Source of the DNA: Neocallimastix lanati (nom. inval.)
Lineage: Eukaryota > Neocallimastigomycota > Neocallimastigomycetes > Neocallimastigales > Neocallimastigaceae
Assembly: GCA_016946835.1 (NCBI GenBank)
Contig: JACVTC010000122.1
Location: forward strand, 145,001 to 192,500
Length of the DNA stretch: 47,500 nucleotides
Reading direction: 5' to 3'
In this document: positions 13,499 through 27,715 of the stretch, in pieces
Layout: each line of letters opens with the position of its first letter
Numbering within the stretch: position 1 is the stretch's first letter
Program-made: the position numbers and the translations under genes
The notes under the pieces: model-generated
The model's input: only the letters and a program-made list of their open reading frames with translations
Database searches by the model: none
What the model was told of the DNA's origin: nothing

Positions 13499-13596
13499 AG
13501 AGAGTCCTCAACTTCTCAAAGAAAGGTTAGCCATACCAAGACCTCATCATACCCGACTATAAAAATGGAAGCACAAGTACATACTATGATTTTTTA
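13083..13596 (+). pseudogene. Unidentified decayed coding fragment
   Basis: Two higher-GC islands (13083-13295 and 13498-13590) flank a poly-A tract of about 45 bases. The plus strand reads TRLVIQIPENHDNNGTR then a stop, and in another frame RAAIHEDVEMHREDATQTIK up to a stop at 13296. The composition is exon-like but frames shift and no start or splice signals frame it. I do not recognise the parent gene. Confidence 0.3.
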
Positions 13597-13834
13597 ATCA
13601 TGAATGTAATAATAACAATTCTCACATATGACTACCTAACACATTAACATACACACATATCAAATTATATATATATATATTATTTATATTATTTTATTTA
13701 TTTATTTATTATATAAAAAATTTTTTTTTTTTTTTTTTTTTGTATAGTTTTAATATATAAAAAAAAAAAAAAAAATATTTAATTAATAGATTAATCAATT
13801 ATAAAAAACAGTTGACTAATATTTTTATTTATAG

Positions 13835-13865
<31 letters not shown>

Positions 13866-14022
13866 TATTATTATTCCTTTATTACTTTTTATATTATTAT
13901 TATTATTATATTATTATTATATCTTTATATTATTTTTTTTTTATTTTATATATATCTTTTTGAATTATAGACATATATAAATAATATTGTAAATAATATG
14001 GCATCTATATATTTATATATAT

Positions 14023-14059
<37 letters not shown>

Positions 14060-14576
14060 TATTTTTCTTTTATTACTATTAATACTAATTAAAAATGTAT
14101 TCATCTTTTTTTTTTTTTTTTTTTTTTTCTGTTATCTATTTCTATTTCTATTTTTTTTTTTTTTTTTTTTTTTTTTTATTTTCAACTTTTTTTTTTTTTT
14201 TTTTTTTTTATTAAAAATAATAATAATAAAAAAAAAAAAGGAATTAATAAAAACAAATTTTTTTAAAAAAAAAATAAAAATAAAAATAAAAATAAAAATA
14301 AAAAGAAGAAATAATTTAATTAAAATGAATGAATTTATTATAAAGAAAATAATTAAAAAAAATACATATATATTTTTTTTCTTCTAATACTTATATAGTT
14401 AATAAAAAACATAAAAAAAAAAAAATTAAATTTGTAAAAAGAAAAAAATAGTAATAGTAAAATATATATATTATAATAAAATAAATAAATAAACAAATAA
14501 AAAAAAAAAAAAACTTCAATTTTTTTTTTCTTAATATAGTATTTTGTTTATTTATTAATTTTAATCTTTAAATTGA

Positions 14577-14609
<33 letters not shown>

Positions 14610-14949
14610 TTTTAAAAGTTTTAAAATAAAATTATCTTTTCTATAATATATATAAACTATTATTATTATTATTATTATTATTAAAAATTTTTTTATTCAT
14701 AAATTGCAAATACTAATATATATATTTAAGATAATATTTGACTTATAGTTTAAATTGTAAATATACTTTTTTATATAATGAAAATAATAATAATAATAAT
14801 AATTTATATTTATATATATATTTATTGGTTTTCAATTATGATAGATATTATAGTAATTATATTTGTTTCTATAATTTTTTTTTTTTTTTTTTTTGAATAT
14901 TATGTTATAATATAAATTTATATATATATATTATATATAATTTTTTTAT

Positions 14950-14986
<37 letters not shown>

Positions 14987-15112
14987 CTTTAATAAAATAA
15001 TTTCAGTAGTTGTAATAAAATAAAAATTATTTTGTTATTGAGATTGATTTAAAATATATTTATGATAATGATTTTTAATGCTTATTATTATTATTTTTAT
15101 TGTTATTATTGC

Positions 15113-15152
<40 letters not shown>

Positions 15153-15172
15153 TTCTTTTACTCTATATAAAT
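13597..15172. other. Homopolymer-rich intergenic stretch
   Basis: Dense poly-T tracts (for example 13720-13741, 14027-14058, 14950-14986 and 15115-15151) with ATT, AT and AAAAT microsatellites. No coding signal. It is the region downstream of the large minus-strand gene, so its 3' UTR and polyadenylation site should lie at the right edge. Confidence 0.7.
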
Positions 15173-15722
15173 TTATTGAGTGTATTCATCAAATTCATCA
15201 ATCTAAAAAATATATATATATATATATAAATTAAATATATAAATATAAAAAAAAAAAAATTTTAAAAATTAATAATTTCATATAAATAAAAAATGTATCC
15301 AAATGATTTGAAATTTAAAACATAATTAAATATTTAAATTATTATATTCAGCAATATTTACATCATCAGTATTGTATTCAATTTGTTCTACAGTGCCTTG
15401 AGGTTCGTTCAATATACACCATCTCAACTAAAATAAAACAAAATAATTAATTAATAAAATAATAAAATAATTTATATTGATTTACTTTTAAATTCAAAAT
15501 ATAATTAATTAAAAAAAAAATTATAATAATAATTAATAATTTTTACTTTATTCTTTTCCATAATATAATTAATGTAGAAATCATCAGATGGGAACTCAGT
15601 AAATTCCTTTAATGTTTGAGGTGTGCTCCTATTTATATTTATTAAAAATTGAAGATAAAAAATAAAAAAAAAAAGTTTTAATATTTTAATTAGAAATAAT
15701 AATAATAATAATAATAATAATA

Positions 15723-15754
<32 letters not shown>

Positions 15755-17009
15755 ATTAGAAAAAAAAATTTTTTTTTTTTTTTAATTATTATTATTATAA
15801 AAATATTTACGCTATATCAATTTCTGGACATTCATAAACTAAATCTAAAGGTTCAACAAATTGATAATAGCCCAAATCTATTTCGAAATAACTTGGAACA
15901 CGTTTTGGATGATCACAGAAGTTAAAAGTATTTGGTGCTTTACATTCTTCATGATAATCTAAGGCTAATTTTATGATAACATCTTCACTTGGAATTTCTG
16001 GTAAGGTATATTGTAAAGGCATTGAAATAGATATAATATGTAAATCTGGTGGTTCTAATAATAATTCATTTATAACAGTATCTTCAGATGAATTATACAT
16101 TAAGAAAAGATGTGTAGCTGCATTTCTTACAGCATCTCTACCATCATCTAATGTAATAAAACAATTATAATTATAATAAAATTATATATATATATAATCA
16201 TTAATTTCATAAATTATTTATTATTTAATTATTTAATTATTTAATTATTTATTTATTTATTTATTATTTTTTATCTAATTTTTATATACATATATATATA
16301 TATATTAATATCTTACCTTGAAGTACAATCACTTTTTCGTGAGCCTCTTTGGTTCTTTCTATAAGATCTTCATGTGGATGAATATAAGTTGGCCATCTTC
16401 TTGCCAAAATATATAATAATTTAATACCAGTTAAACGTCTCTTCCATGAACCATGATTAAGTAAATATAATAAAATAACATTGATTCCTTTCCATCCTCT
16501 AGTTGATAATAACTAATAAAAATAATATTTTATAATATTTTTCATTATTAATAATAGTAGTCACAATTTAACAATTTATTATAAAATAGATAAATATTTA
16601 TATATTTATTCAATATTTTTGTATTATATTTAAATACCTGTATATTAATGAAATTAAATATAACACTAATTAAATCGATAGATCTTTGTGAGGTTTCTCT
16701 GAAAGGACTCTTCAGTACATTAATGCATACATCCCATAATGTTTCAGGGTATATTTTAGCATATTCCTCATCAGTTAATTCAATTTCACCAAGTGTCTAT
16801 TTTTATTAATATGATATGATATTAAAAAAAAAAAAAAAAAAAAAAAAGATTAATCATCATTATTTATTATTATTAATTATTAATATTAATTATTTTTATA
16901 AATATGGTTTATTATTAATTCTTATTATTACTATTATATATTATTATTTATATTCATAATATTAAAAGTAATACTAATAGATAAATAATTTATAATAATA
17001 ATAATAATG

Positions 17010-17043
<34 letters not shown>

Positions 17044-18157
17044 TAATAATTTAAGTAAAATACTAAATTTGTTTTAAACTTACTTGATACATCCAAATAA
17101 TAGCACTTAAACAAGAAAGTACCATTTCTTTATCATGAAGGAATCTTTTTAATGTTTTTATTAAAAAGGCTGGATAATATTCTAATACATTAAGAAGACT
17201 ATTTTTATTTAATATTATTAAAAAAAATATATATATATAATTAATAAATTATAATAATTATAATAATGAATAATAATAAAAAAAAATTTTTTTTTTATAA
17301 AAAAAAAAAAAAAAATACATACTTATCATTTGGATAATTACGAATAGAATTTATTTTAATAATATTAGTAGATACGCCAACCATAATTTCATAGGCTAAA
17401 CAGATAACTTGAATATCTGGATGACCTAATAATAAGAAACAACATCCAGCTATATCATTATAACGAGTAATAAATGATGATTCCAAATTAATAGTTTCGA
17501 AATTTAATTTAACATGATATGGCTTCAATATGGAAATTAAAGATCTTAAATATTTTAATTTTTCAATAAATAATTGATGAGTTGTTTCTAATCCCTTTGT
17601 ATCATTTATAGTATCAAGTGAAAATACTTTATTAGAAAATAAAAAAAAATAATAAATAAATAAATAAATTTATAAAAATTAATATTGTGTTTAAAATATT
17701 ATAAATATTTAATTAAAAAATAGTAATAATAATAATATTATTATTATTATTAAAATAAAATTAAAGATTTTTTAATTTTTTTTTTTTTATCTATATATAT
17801 TTAATAAAATTAAAATAAATAAATAAATAATTAAAACATTACTTCCTTCGGGAATTAAATTTTCAAACAAACAAATTTCTAAAACCCATTCAAGCCATTC
17901 AAATTTCCATATAGGTTTATTATGATCACCTTTACCCGTTTGAGTTAATCTTGTCATAGTAAGAGCGGCTAAGAATCTTAATGTTCTTTCGAAGTTTTCG
18001 CTTCGAACAGTGAATTTATCGAATAAAGCATTAATTATTTCTTCCATGATAACTCTATCTTTAATTGCCTTAGAACTTATTATAACCAATTCTCTTAATA
18101 CATCTAATTGATGACTATCAACACTATGAGGTATTGACTAATAAAAAAAAAATAAAA

Positions 18158-18212
<55 letters not shown>

Positions 18213-20093
18213 ACAAAGAATAAGGAAAAAAAAAATTAAAAATAAAAAATAAAATATAAAATATAAACAAAAAATATTATTGATATATAATGACATACTC
18301 TACAGAATGGTGGTAAAAACTCTATAGCTAATGAAATGATTTGATCATCCGGTTGAATATAACGTAAGATATTATATAAAGCCTTAGTAGCTTTAGGTGT
18401 TGGTGCACAATCTAATATCATATTATTTTATTTAATATAATATTATTAAATAAAAATAAAATTTTATAACATATATATTTTTTTTAATTTAATAGTTATA
18501 AATTACTTTTTTTTAAAAAAAAAAAAAAAAAAAAATATTCAAAAAAAAAAAATAAATAAAAATATAATTTTTTTTTTTACCATTTAATTTTTTAGTAAAA
18601 GTACGAAGAACGGAGGCAATAGCTTGAGCAACAACACCTTTAAAGTTTTGAGGTATAATTTCAACAGATAACCTAAATGTTTGCCAAAGAGTAACAAACA
18701 TATCTGGATATCTATCAATAATCTATTGAAAAAAAAAAAAAAAACATGCATATATATATATTATAATAATAATTATAATAACAATAACATAGAGAAAATT
18801 TAATATATATTAATTAATTAAATTTATATATATATATATATTAAATTACAAAATAATTTTAAAAGTAATTTTTCTTATAAATACATACACTAATTTCAAA
18901 AGTATCTAGTAATACACCTGAAACTGTTACAAAACTACAAGCAATTTCATCCTTTAATGGATCATCTTCAATATTTTTAACCTTACTGGCAATACGACAA
19001 ATAATATCTAATAAAAGACAAATTTCACCTTCAATGACACTACTTTCATCACATAACATTTGACAAATTCTATCTGTAACATATTTAAGAATTAATCCTG
19101 TATTATGCTTTTCTATAACAGGTAAACATATCGGTTAAGGAATAATTTTATAAATTTATTTAAAATAATAATAATTAAAATTCATAAATAATAATATTTA
19201 ATTTTCTCTTATAAATTATTATATTTTTATATAACAATAGATAATAATTTTTAAAATAAAAAAAAAAAGAAAAAAAAAAAAAAAAATAAATAAATAAATA
19301 AATAAAATGAAGTATTTATATAAAAAGGATATTTAAAGTTTTTTCAACTAAAACAGCCCAGAATCTTCCTGCGGCAATACTTAAAGTACCATTACCAATT
19401 AAATCGCTAATAACAGCATCTAAAAATGGATTAGAAATTAAAATATCATAACCTTCAATATTAAGGAAGGCAGAACATAAAAATCTATAAAGCTGAATAA
19501 TAGCCTATTAAAATTTTATCATATAAAATAAAAAATAATAATAATAATAAAATAAAATAAAAATAATTTATTAATATTAATAATTAATAAAGGTTTAAAG
19601 TAAAAAAAAAAATAAAAAAAAAAAAAAAATAATAAAACATAGTAATAATAAAAACAATAATAATTATAATTTATTTTTATTAAATAAAAAAAAAAAAAAA
19701 GTATTTTCATTTGTTATTATAGATAAAAATTAGGATTAAACATATTATTATATATAAATGAATTTAAATAAATATATAATATTTACTCCTTGAGTACGAT
19801 TTAATGCTACTGCAGCTGGAAATGCCCATTCTTCAATAAATTCTCTTAATACTTCATTTGAGAATTCAGGTATAAGCTTATAACAAGACTCTAACACATA
19901 GAAAAGTTGATTAATCCAACCACCACGTTCAAAAGTCATACTTAATGGGGTATTTTCTATACTTTTACGATTACTACCTTCATCAATATCTGAAGATTGA
20001 TCATTTAATTGTTGATTATCATCCCATAAGGAGTAATTTAAGAATAAATGTTGACAGATCTTAGAGTACTCTGAACCAACACTTTAATTATTG

Positions 20094-20129
<36 letters not shown>

Positions 20130-23100
20130 AATAATTATAATAATATTTTTTAAAAATAGAATAATTAAAATTTTAATATTAATAATATCGATATATTGAA
20201 AATTATTTATATATATATATATATATAATAAAACGTAAATAAATATTTAAATATTAATATAAATTTAATAGTAATATCAATAGTTACCTGCATCCAGAAG
20301 TATCAATGATAAATTGAATAGCACTTAAACTCATGGATCTAAAGTAAATGGCAGGGTCACGATTATCATTTAAAACGAATAAGAAGAAATCAGGTAAATT
20401 TTGTAAATTAAATATTACTTCAGCAGGACTTGATAATCTACTTAAGAGTGGATTATTTTCTTTTGGAGTTTTAAATATTTCTTTAATAATTTCATCAATT
20501 CTCTCTGGATCATCAATATCTTGAGCCTTTAAATAATATTTCCATAATCTTGAAATTTCAATAAAATGAGGAATTGATTCATTTTCTCTTGTTCTCACAT
20601 ATTCCATTTCAGCAATTAATGATTCTAATTTTGCCATACGAGCCAATGTCTATTAAAAAATTTCATTTTAGGATTAAAAAAAAAATAATAATAAATAATA
20701 ATAATAATAATAATTAGATAATTTTAATTAATAAAAATTTTTTTTATTTAAAATATTATTTTAAATATAGATCATACATATAAAAATATTTCTGATTTAG
20801 TAATAATAGTATAGGGTGTTTGAGCTAAATGACTATGGAATGTTATATTTGATTGTTCAAATATTTCACCTGATACCAATAAATATTTCATTATACCCTA
20901 ATTAATAATAATAACAACAACAACAATAATAATAATAATAATAAAATTGTAAATATTAAAATTTAATTAATAAATTTTATTAATTATTCAAATTATTTTA
21001 ATCTTATTGATAAAAGTTACTTACCAGAGCTTTATTTATTATTTCAATACCTTGAACACTTTTATGAGAAGAATGTAATGCTAAACCTAACAATATATGA
21101 GCATCAATAATATCAACCTTTGGATGATTATTAATCTTTAAAAAAAAAAAAAAAATATATATATATATAGATATATATATATATTTTTATATATGGATAT
21201 ATATATATAATTAAGAAAATAAAAATAATAAGTAATTTTAATCAAAACATTTTTTATGTATATATAAATTTATTGTATAAAAATTATACTAACTTCTAAA
21301 AAGGAAACCATATTCATTAACGGCATAGCCATTTTTGGTTGTGGTGATGCATATACATTAACACCAGCAATTCTAATTAATTTTAATGGATCAAGATTCA
21401 ATCTTGTCTATAGTATCATAATTAATAAAATTTTTATTTTTTTAAAAAACAAAATATATACATATTAATATATATATATAAATATCTATTAATTATTCCC
21501 TCCTTTTTTTTTTTTTTTTTTTTTTATCCTAATTATTACTATAATTTATAATAATTAATTAAAATAAATGATATTAAATTTAAAAACTTACATGTTCAGA
21601 TAATGGATCTAAAATCTTTTTAATTTTAATGCTTACACCATCTGCAATTCCTATAACACGAAATTCATAGATTAATATTTTTGCTTCTTTATCCTTCATA
21701 GCTGCATTTTTATTATCATAATTCATTAAATTTCTTGAAACTTGAGTAATTTGAGGCTATATATTAAAAGAATTAAAAAATAATAATAATAATAATAATT
21801 ATAATTATTATTAATAATCTATAATATTGTTATATTATTATCAAATAAAATTTATATTTTATTCATAATTATAATTTATATGTATATTTATATTTATATA
21901 TTTTAAATAATTTAAAATTATAATTAAAGTAATTTATTTAATATATATAAATGTTCATATAAATATATATTTATAAACTTACACTATAGGTAGAATAACC
22001 CTTTATATATGAAATTTGAACATCAATATCACGAAGATGACAAAGTACATCATTTTCAGAATTATTATTTGACGGTACATTTAAAGAGGTATTTAAATCA
22101 GGGAAAGGAGGTGGTGGGCTACTAATTGATCTTCTTCTACCCTTTCTACCCCCAAGTTTTTTCTGTAAAGGAACATTATTATTTTCTAATATGGGTTGTG
22201 TTTTAGGAATGGTGTCCGTTGGCTTATTTGGTGTACTGATAATCGATGGATTAGGATTAGGAGTTAATGTATCACTTTCCGATGAAGTAGGATTTGTTGG
22301 AGTATTTGGAGGTGTACTGGGTGGTAGAGTAACCTGACTTAATGAAGGGAAAGGTTCACTATCATCACTACTTCCTTTTAATTCACTTATAGTATCCTCC
22401 GCTTCTGCTTCTTCATCACTATTTTTTATATCATTTAATGGAATAAATACTCTTCCATTAGGAGAAGGTAAAGCATGTTTTTTACTAACTGACTCCGATT
22501 CATAATTTTTATCAAAATTTTTATCCTTAAAACGATCATCTATCGAATTTAAATTCTCATTAAGTTCAGTTGAATTTTCTTTTTCATCATCAGTATTTAT
22601 TGTTGGAACTCTACTAACTCTTAAATTGTTTTCGATTTTTACAGTTTCATCAGTATCTTTTTCTGATTCTTCCTGTATTATACTCTTCTGAAAGTCTCTT
22701 GTCGTCTTTGCAGAACGTGGGGTATACAATTTTTTTGGTTTCCCAATAGATGTCAAAAATTCAACATTTAAAGAACTAATTAAACATCTAGTTGCAAATT
22801 TTAGATTAATTTCTAATTCTTCTTTATTTTCCTCCACTAAATATATAATAATTATGAATGATTGAATTAAAATTATATAAATATATATTATATATAAATT
22901 GTTTATCATTGATTTTCAGATATATATATTTAAGTAATTGTTTTTTGTTTTTTGTTTTTCGTTTTTTTTTTAATTTAATTTAATTATAAAAAATGAGTAC
23001 ATAATATAAAATAATAATTATTTAATATTTATATATAAAGATAGGTAATTATATTATACAAAAATAAAAATAAAAATAAATAAAAGGAGAAAGCATATAT

Positions 23101-23532
23101 CATTATATTCAAATCAAATAGTATAAAAAATAAAATATTTATAAATTATTATAAAATATTAATTTATTATTATTATTATTACTTGTAAGTTCTAAACCAC
23201 AATTTCTTTTTAAATGACCATCAATTTTTCCAATATTAGATGATATTTCATCATTATTTGATGTTATTGTAAGGTTATAACTAGTTCGTTCCGAATCATT
23301 TAATAAATCCTCAATACTACTTGATTTATTTAATTTTCTATCTGATGTTTCATCACTCTCATCTTGTGATGGATAACATTCTTCCAACGGATGAGTTTTT
23401 CCTTCATTATGTATTTAAATAAATTTATATAAATAAACAAAAATAAGAAATGATTAATTATATATTTCATTACTAACAAACTAATTTTAAAAACGATTTT
23501 AAAATTTTATAAACATATATATTATACATATA

Positions 23533-23571
<39 letters not shown>

Positions 23572-23703
23572 TTAAAATATATTACCTGGTTTATTATTTT
23601 TTAAGGGACATGGACGTTCAAGTATAAAAAGAGTAGGGACCATTGAGTACACCGACATCTTTTTAGTCGGTGTAGATTTTTTTGAACTTTTATGAGCTTT
23701 CAT
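15173..23703 (-). CDS. Unidentified large helical-repeat protein, 22 exons
   Basis: Exons: 23586-23703, 23183-23401, 21983-22836, 21592-21756, 21294-21407, 21025-21135, 20778-20897, 20288-20649, 19787-20081, 19333-19504, 18889-19121, 18581-18722, 18299-18411, 17843-18137, 17323-17626, 17084-17198, 16638-16796, 16317-16512, 15811-16147, 15547-15628, 15362-15427, 15173-15202. All junctions keep frame; the product has 1,533 residues. Residues 1-112 are basic then acidic. Residues about 150-380 are disordered, acidic, and Pro/Ser/Thr-rich with a basic patch GGRKGRRRSISS. From about 400 onward amphipathic helices resemble HEAT/armadillo-type solenoids. No catalytic motif is visible. I do not recognise the family; a faint likeness of the last 300 residues to UNC80-type channel scaffolds is untested and weak. 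If intron 21 is retained, translation stops at 15326 with a 33-residue last exon. One intron appears to be U12-type. Confidence 0.88.
15723..15754. repeat. AAAG tetranucleotide repeat in an intron
   Basis: About eight AAAG copies inside intron 19 of the large minus-strand gene. Confidence 0.9.
18161..18211. repeat. ATT microsatellite in an intron
   Basis: About 17 copies of ATT within intron 13 of the large minus-strand gene. Confidence 0.9.
19122..19332 (-). other. Putative U12-type AT-AC intron
   Basis: Read on the minus strand, the intron begins ATATCCTTTTT at 19332 and ends ...TTTAC at 19122. A perfect U12 branch-site match, TTCCTTAAC, occupies 19142-19134, with the branch A about 13 nt from the 3' end. 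No GT donor of the needed phase exists near the end of exon 10. The AT-AC boundaries join ACT TTA A with CT GTT ATA in frame (phase 1), and the following 233-nt exon then ends in phase 0 at a good GTATGT donor. The other introns of this gene are GT-AG. Confidence 0.85.
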
Positions 23704-26700
23704 GTTTTATTTTGTAAATATGTAAACTAATAATATATGTATTGAATATTGAAAATTTATTGAAATGTATTTAATTATTTTATTATATTTAAAAACAATT
23801 GCACTATTTTTTTTTTTCAATTATCAATAGTGTTAAAAAATAAATATATAATTAAAAATTTATTTCATTAATATAAATCTAAATTATCCCATTTATTAAA
23901 AAAAAAAAAAAAAAAAGGATGGATTTTATTTTAACAATATTTTAATACTTTGATTTATTATCATTAAATATTTGTTATTATTAAATTATTTTATTAATAA
24001 TTGTTTATTATTATATATACCTTTTAATTTTAATACCAATAATAACATAAATAATTTAACATTTAAAATAAGTTGTTAAATAATCTCTATTTATTATCAT
24101 AAATATATTATCTTTTCAAATTTATAATAATGAAAATAGTAAATATATTAATTATATTTATTATTTTTTTTTAATAAAATTATTTATTTTTATTTTTATT
24201 TTTTATTTTATTTTTTTTTTTTTTTATGCAAAAAAAGTATTAATATGTTCTTTTATTCGTTTGTTTGTTTGCTTACTCGTTCTAATTTAAATGACATTAA
24301 AATAAATAAATTCTAATTTTATAATTATTTATATGATAAGGTTTGAAAGAATTATACTAATTGTATTATTATATATAATTAAAATCAATCTTATATTATA
24401 AAACAAAAAAAAAAAAAAAAAAGTATTTACAATTCAACTAATATAATTGTTTTATTATTTTCTTTTTTCTTTATTAATGGATTCTTTTTCAAAAAAAATT
24501 TCCATAATTACTTTATTATATCACATAATATTGATTAAAACCTTAATTTGTAATTGATTATTATAAAACTTTAACTATTAAGATATAGAACCTTTGATAA
24601 TTTATATTTGATATAATAGTATTAGAAAGTTTTATAATTAAATAATGTAATATACGAAAAGTAATATTATAGGTTATTATTGTTTTTTGGAGTTTTTTGT
24701 TTTTGTTTTTGTTTTTGTTTGTATATATGTTTAGAAATTTTATAATTTATTGTTTACAATCTTTTTTTTTAATTATGAACTTTTTTCTACTTATTATGAA
24801 CATAATATTTTTTTAATATTTATTTTTTATTTTTTTTTTTTTTCAACATTTAATTTTCTTTTTTTATAATTAAAAAAAAAAAAAAAAAAAAAAAGAAAAG
24901 AATTCTTTTCTTATTTATTTCTTTTTCCTTTTATCAAGTAAAAGTGATATGTTTAATATTTTTATAAGAAAAAATATTAATAATAATAATAATTAATAAA
25001 TAATTTTTGAATATTAATTTAAAATAAAAAAAAAAGTATCAAGAAATAATAATAAATAAAGTTAATTATTGAGTAATTATCATTAAAATAAATAGAATAT
25101 ATATCATAAACACTAAATTTAATAAATAATAAATAAATATTTGAATAATAAATAAATAATAAAAAATAAATAATAAAAAAATAAATAATAAAAAAATAAA
25201 TAATTGAATAATAAATAATAAATAAATAAATAAATAATAAATAACTAATTGAATAATAAAATAATAACTATTTTTCTTTGAATATGATATAATTAATATA
25301 AATATAAAAATAACTGATTTAATCAATTATAAAAAAATTGTTTCAGTTAAAAACATAATAAATATAGTTAATAAGCATTATTGTCAATAAATGATATTTA
25401 TTAATAGAATTCTTTTGAACTTTAGCATCCATACTTCAGTGGTTTAATTATTATTAATCAATCACATTTACTTTATCTATTAATTTAATCATTACACCCT
25501 TTAATTATAAAACTATTATTATTATTAATTATTAATAATTAATTATTATTTATTATTTATTTATTATTATTAAAATATCATATTTCATTTCATTCTTTAC
25601 TTATTAAACTATTATAATTTATTATTTATTATTATTTATTATTATTAATTATTAATTATTTATTGTTTATTCAAATATTTATTTATTATTATTATTATTT
25701 AACTATTTATTATTCAATTATTTAATTATTTATTATTTATTATTATTTATTATTTATTTTTCAATTATTTATTATTTATTATTATTTAATACTTATTCAT
25801 TATTTATTATTTATTAATTAATTAGTGAAAATTTTTATAATGAATTATTCATTAAATAATGAGATTATTCTATTAATGTTAAATCATTATTATTTTTATT
25901 ATTAGATGATCTATTAGAGATTATAATATTATTTATATATATTGATCAATATAAATATAAGCATGATGACATAGTATACTTATTATTATATATATAGAAA
26001 ATTCATTTATTATTCAACTTTATAGTTTATATTTATATTTAATATAGAATTTACAAAAAAAAATAATAATAAAAAAAAAATTAAGGATAATCCCATATAT
26101 TAAAGCTCTATATTTTTTTTACTTTACTATTCGTATAGAAATATTTTAAATAAAATTTTAAACAAAATAAAACTTAATAATAAAATTTAATAATTAAAAA
26201 AATAAATAATTAATAAATAATTGAATAATAAATAATAATTTTTAAATATTAAAACTTTATAATAATAAATAATAAATAATAAATAATAAATAATAAATAA
26301 TAAATAGTAAATAATAAATAATAAATAATTAAATAATAAATAGTAAATAATAAATAATAAATAATTAAATAATAAATAATAAATAATAAATAATAAATAA
26401 TAAATAATAAATTATAAATAATAAATAATAAATAATAAATAATAAATAATATTAATAAATAATAAAATATACAATAAAATATTATAAAATATATATGAAT
26501 TAATATTTATAATTAAATCTCAATGATTTATTAAAAATATAGTTTTTGATATATTAAATTGAATTATACACTTTACAAAATATATTTATTAATATAAATT
26601 AAATTGAGTGTAATATATGTTAAAAGTTTTTTTTATTTTTTCCAATAAATGAATATAATCCAATATATATTATAGATAAAGATTTTTCATTTAAAAATAA

Positions 26701-26944
26701 AATAAATCATAAATTATAATTTAGTCTGAAATATATATATTAAAATTAATATATTATAATATAATATATAATATATAAATAATATATAAATATATATGTA
26801 TAAATGGATAAATAATACTTCAAATATATAAAATTTATAATAATAAAAAATAATAATAATCATAATAAAAAATATGAATTTAAAACCATTATTTTTTATT
26901 TTATTTTAATGAAACTGTCTAAAATGAAAAGGAAAAAAGGAAAA

Positions 26945-26976
<32 letters not shown>

Positions 26977-27554
26977 AAAGAAAATATAATTATAAAAATA
27001 AAGTAAAGAAAAAAAAAAAAAAAAGAAAAAGAGTAATAAAAAAGAGAATAAGAAAAATAATTGAATTAAATAGTTTATCCTATAAAAAAAAATATATTCA
27101 AATTATTGATTATTATTATTAATTCATATTTATTAGTATTATTAATTCATATTTATTAGTATTATTGGTAAATATTATTACAATTTATTTATATTTAACA
27201 AAAAATATAACAATATCAAACTTTTTAAAAAGTATTTATTCTTAATTTTTTTTTTAATATTGTTCAGGAATATTTGAAAATGTATATTTTGTTATAATAG
27301 TATTAATAAAAGATCATCTGGGTTCTTTTTTTTATTTTTTTTTATTTTTTTATTTGAATTTTTTATTAAAAAAAAAATAGTAAATTAATAATATTGGTAA
27401 TAATAAATAGTTTAGTGAGTTATAATCACCATTTTTATTGATTTCTCTTTTCGTTGTGATTTCATTGAAAGTTCATCTATAATCTGGATATTCATTAGTG
27501 AAATATAAGGTTAAATATTTTTCTTTAATAATAATAATAATAATAATAAAAATT
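23704..27554. other. AT-rich intergenic stretch
   Basis: No gene seen. Contains poly-A/T tracts, ATT and TTTA microsatellites, and the tandem block at about 26262-26452. Its left edge holds the 5' region of the large minus-strand gene, with no promoter motif that I can single out from the AT background. Confidence 0.7.
26262..26452. repeat. TAAATAA tandem repeat
   Basis: About 27 copies of a 7-bp TAAATAA unit with a few point variants and phase slips. It is the reverse complement of the TTATTTA unit seen at 10.2-10.9 and 28.2-28.4 kb. Confidence 0.9.
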
Positions 27555-27715
27555 TATTTGTGCGGAAAGTATTTTTAAAGAGTAATATGTCAAGGCATTG
27601 ATGGTGGCTATATGACCTAAATAATTAGCTAAATCTAATAGAATTTTTCCTTCATTATCCTTATTATTAATATCAATTGAAATAGATTTTTTATGATTAC
27701 ATCGTGATTGATTAC
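27555..27715 (-). pseudogene. Ankyrin-repeat-like remnant
   Basis: The minus-strand frame from 27715 reads KSNQSRCNHKKSISID and then INNKDNEGKILLDLANYLGH followed by IATINALTYYS. This follows the ankyrin consensus (INxxDxxGxTPLHxAxxxGH) with the central TPLH decayed to ILLD. The frame runs into an ATT repeat and stops, and no convincing start or flanking ankyrin units are seen. Short frames nearby (27426-27512 and about 27820-27865, minus) may be further pieces. It could also be one exon of a real small gene, but isolation and decay favour a relic. Confidence 0.45.

Noticed and set aside
21971-22909. A 312-residue single-exon gene beginning at 22909.
   Set aside because: Its first 25 residues are intron sequence; the real exon begins at 22836 after a TTTAG acceptor and continues the upstream exon in frame.
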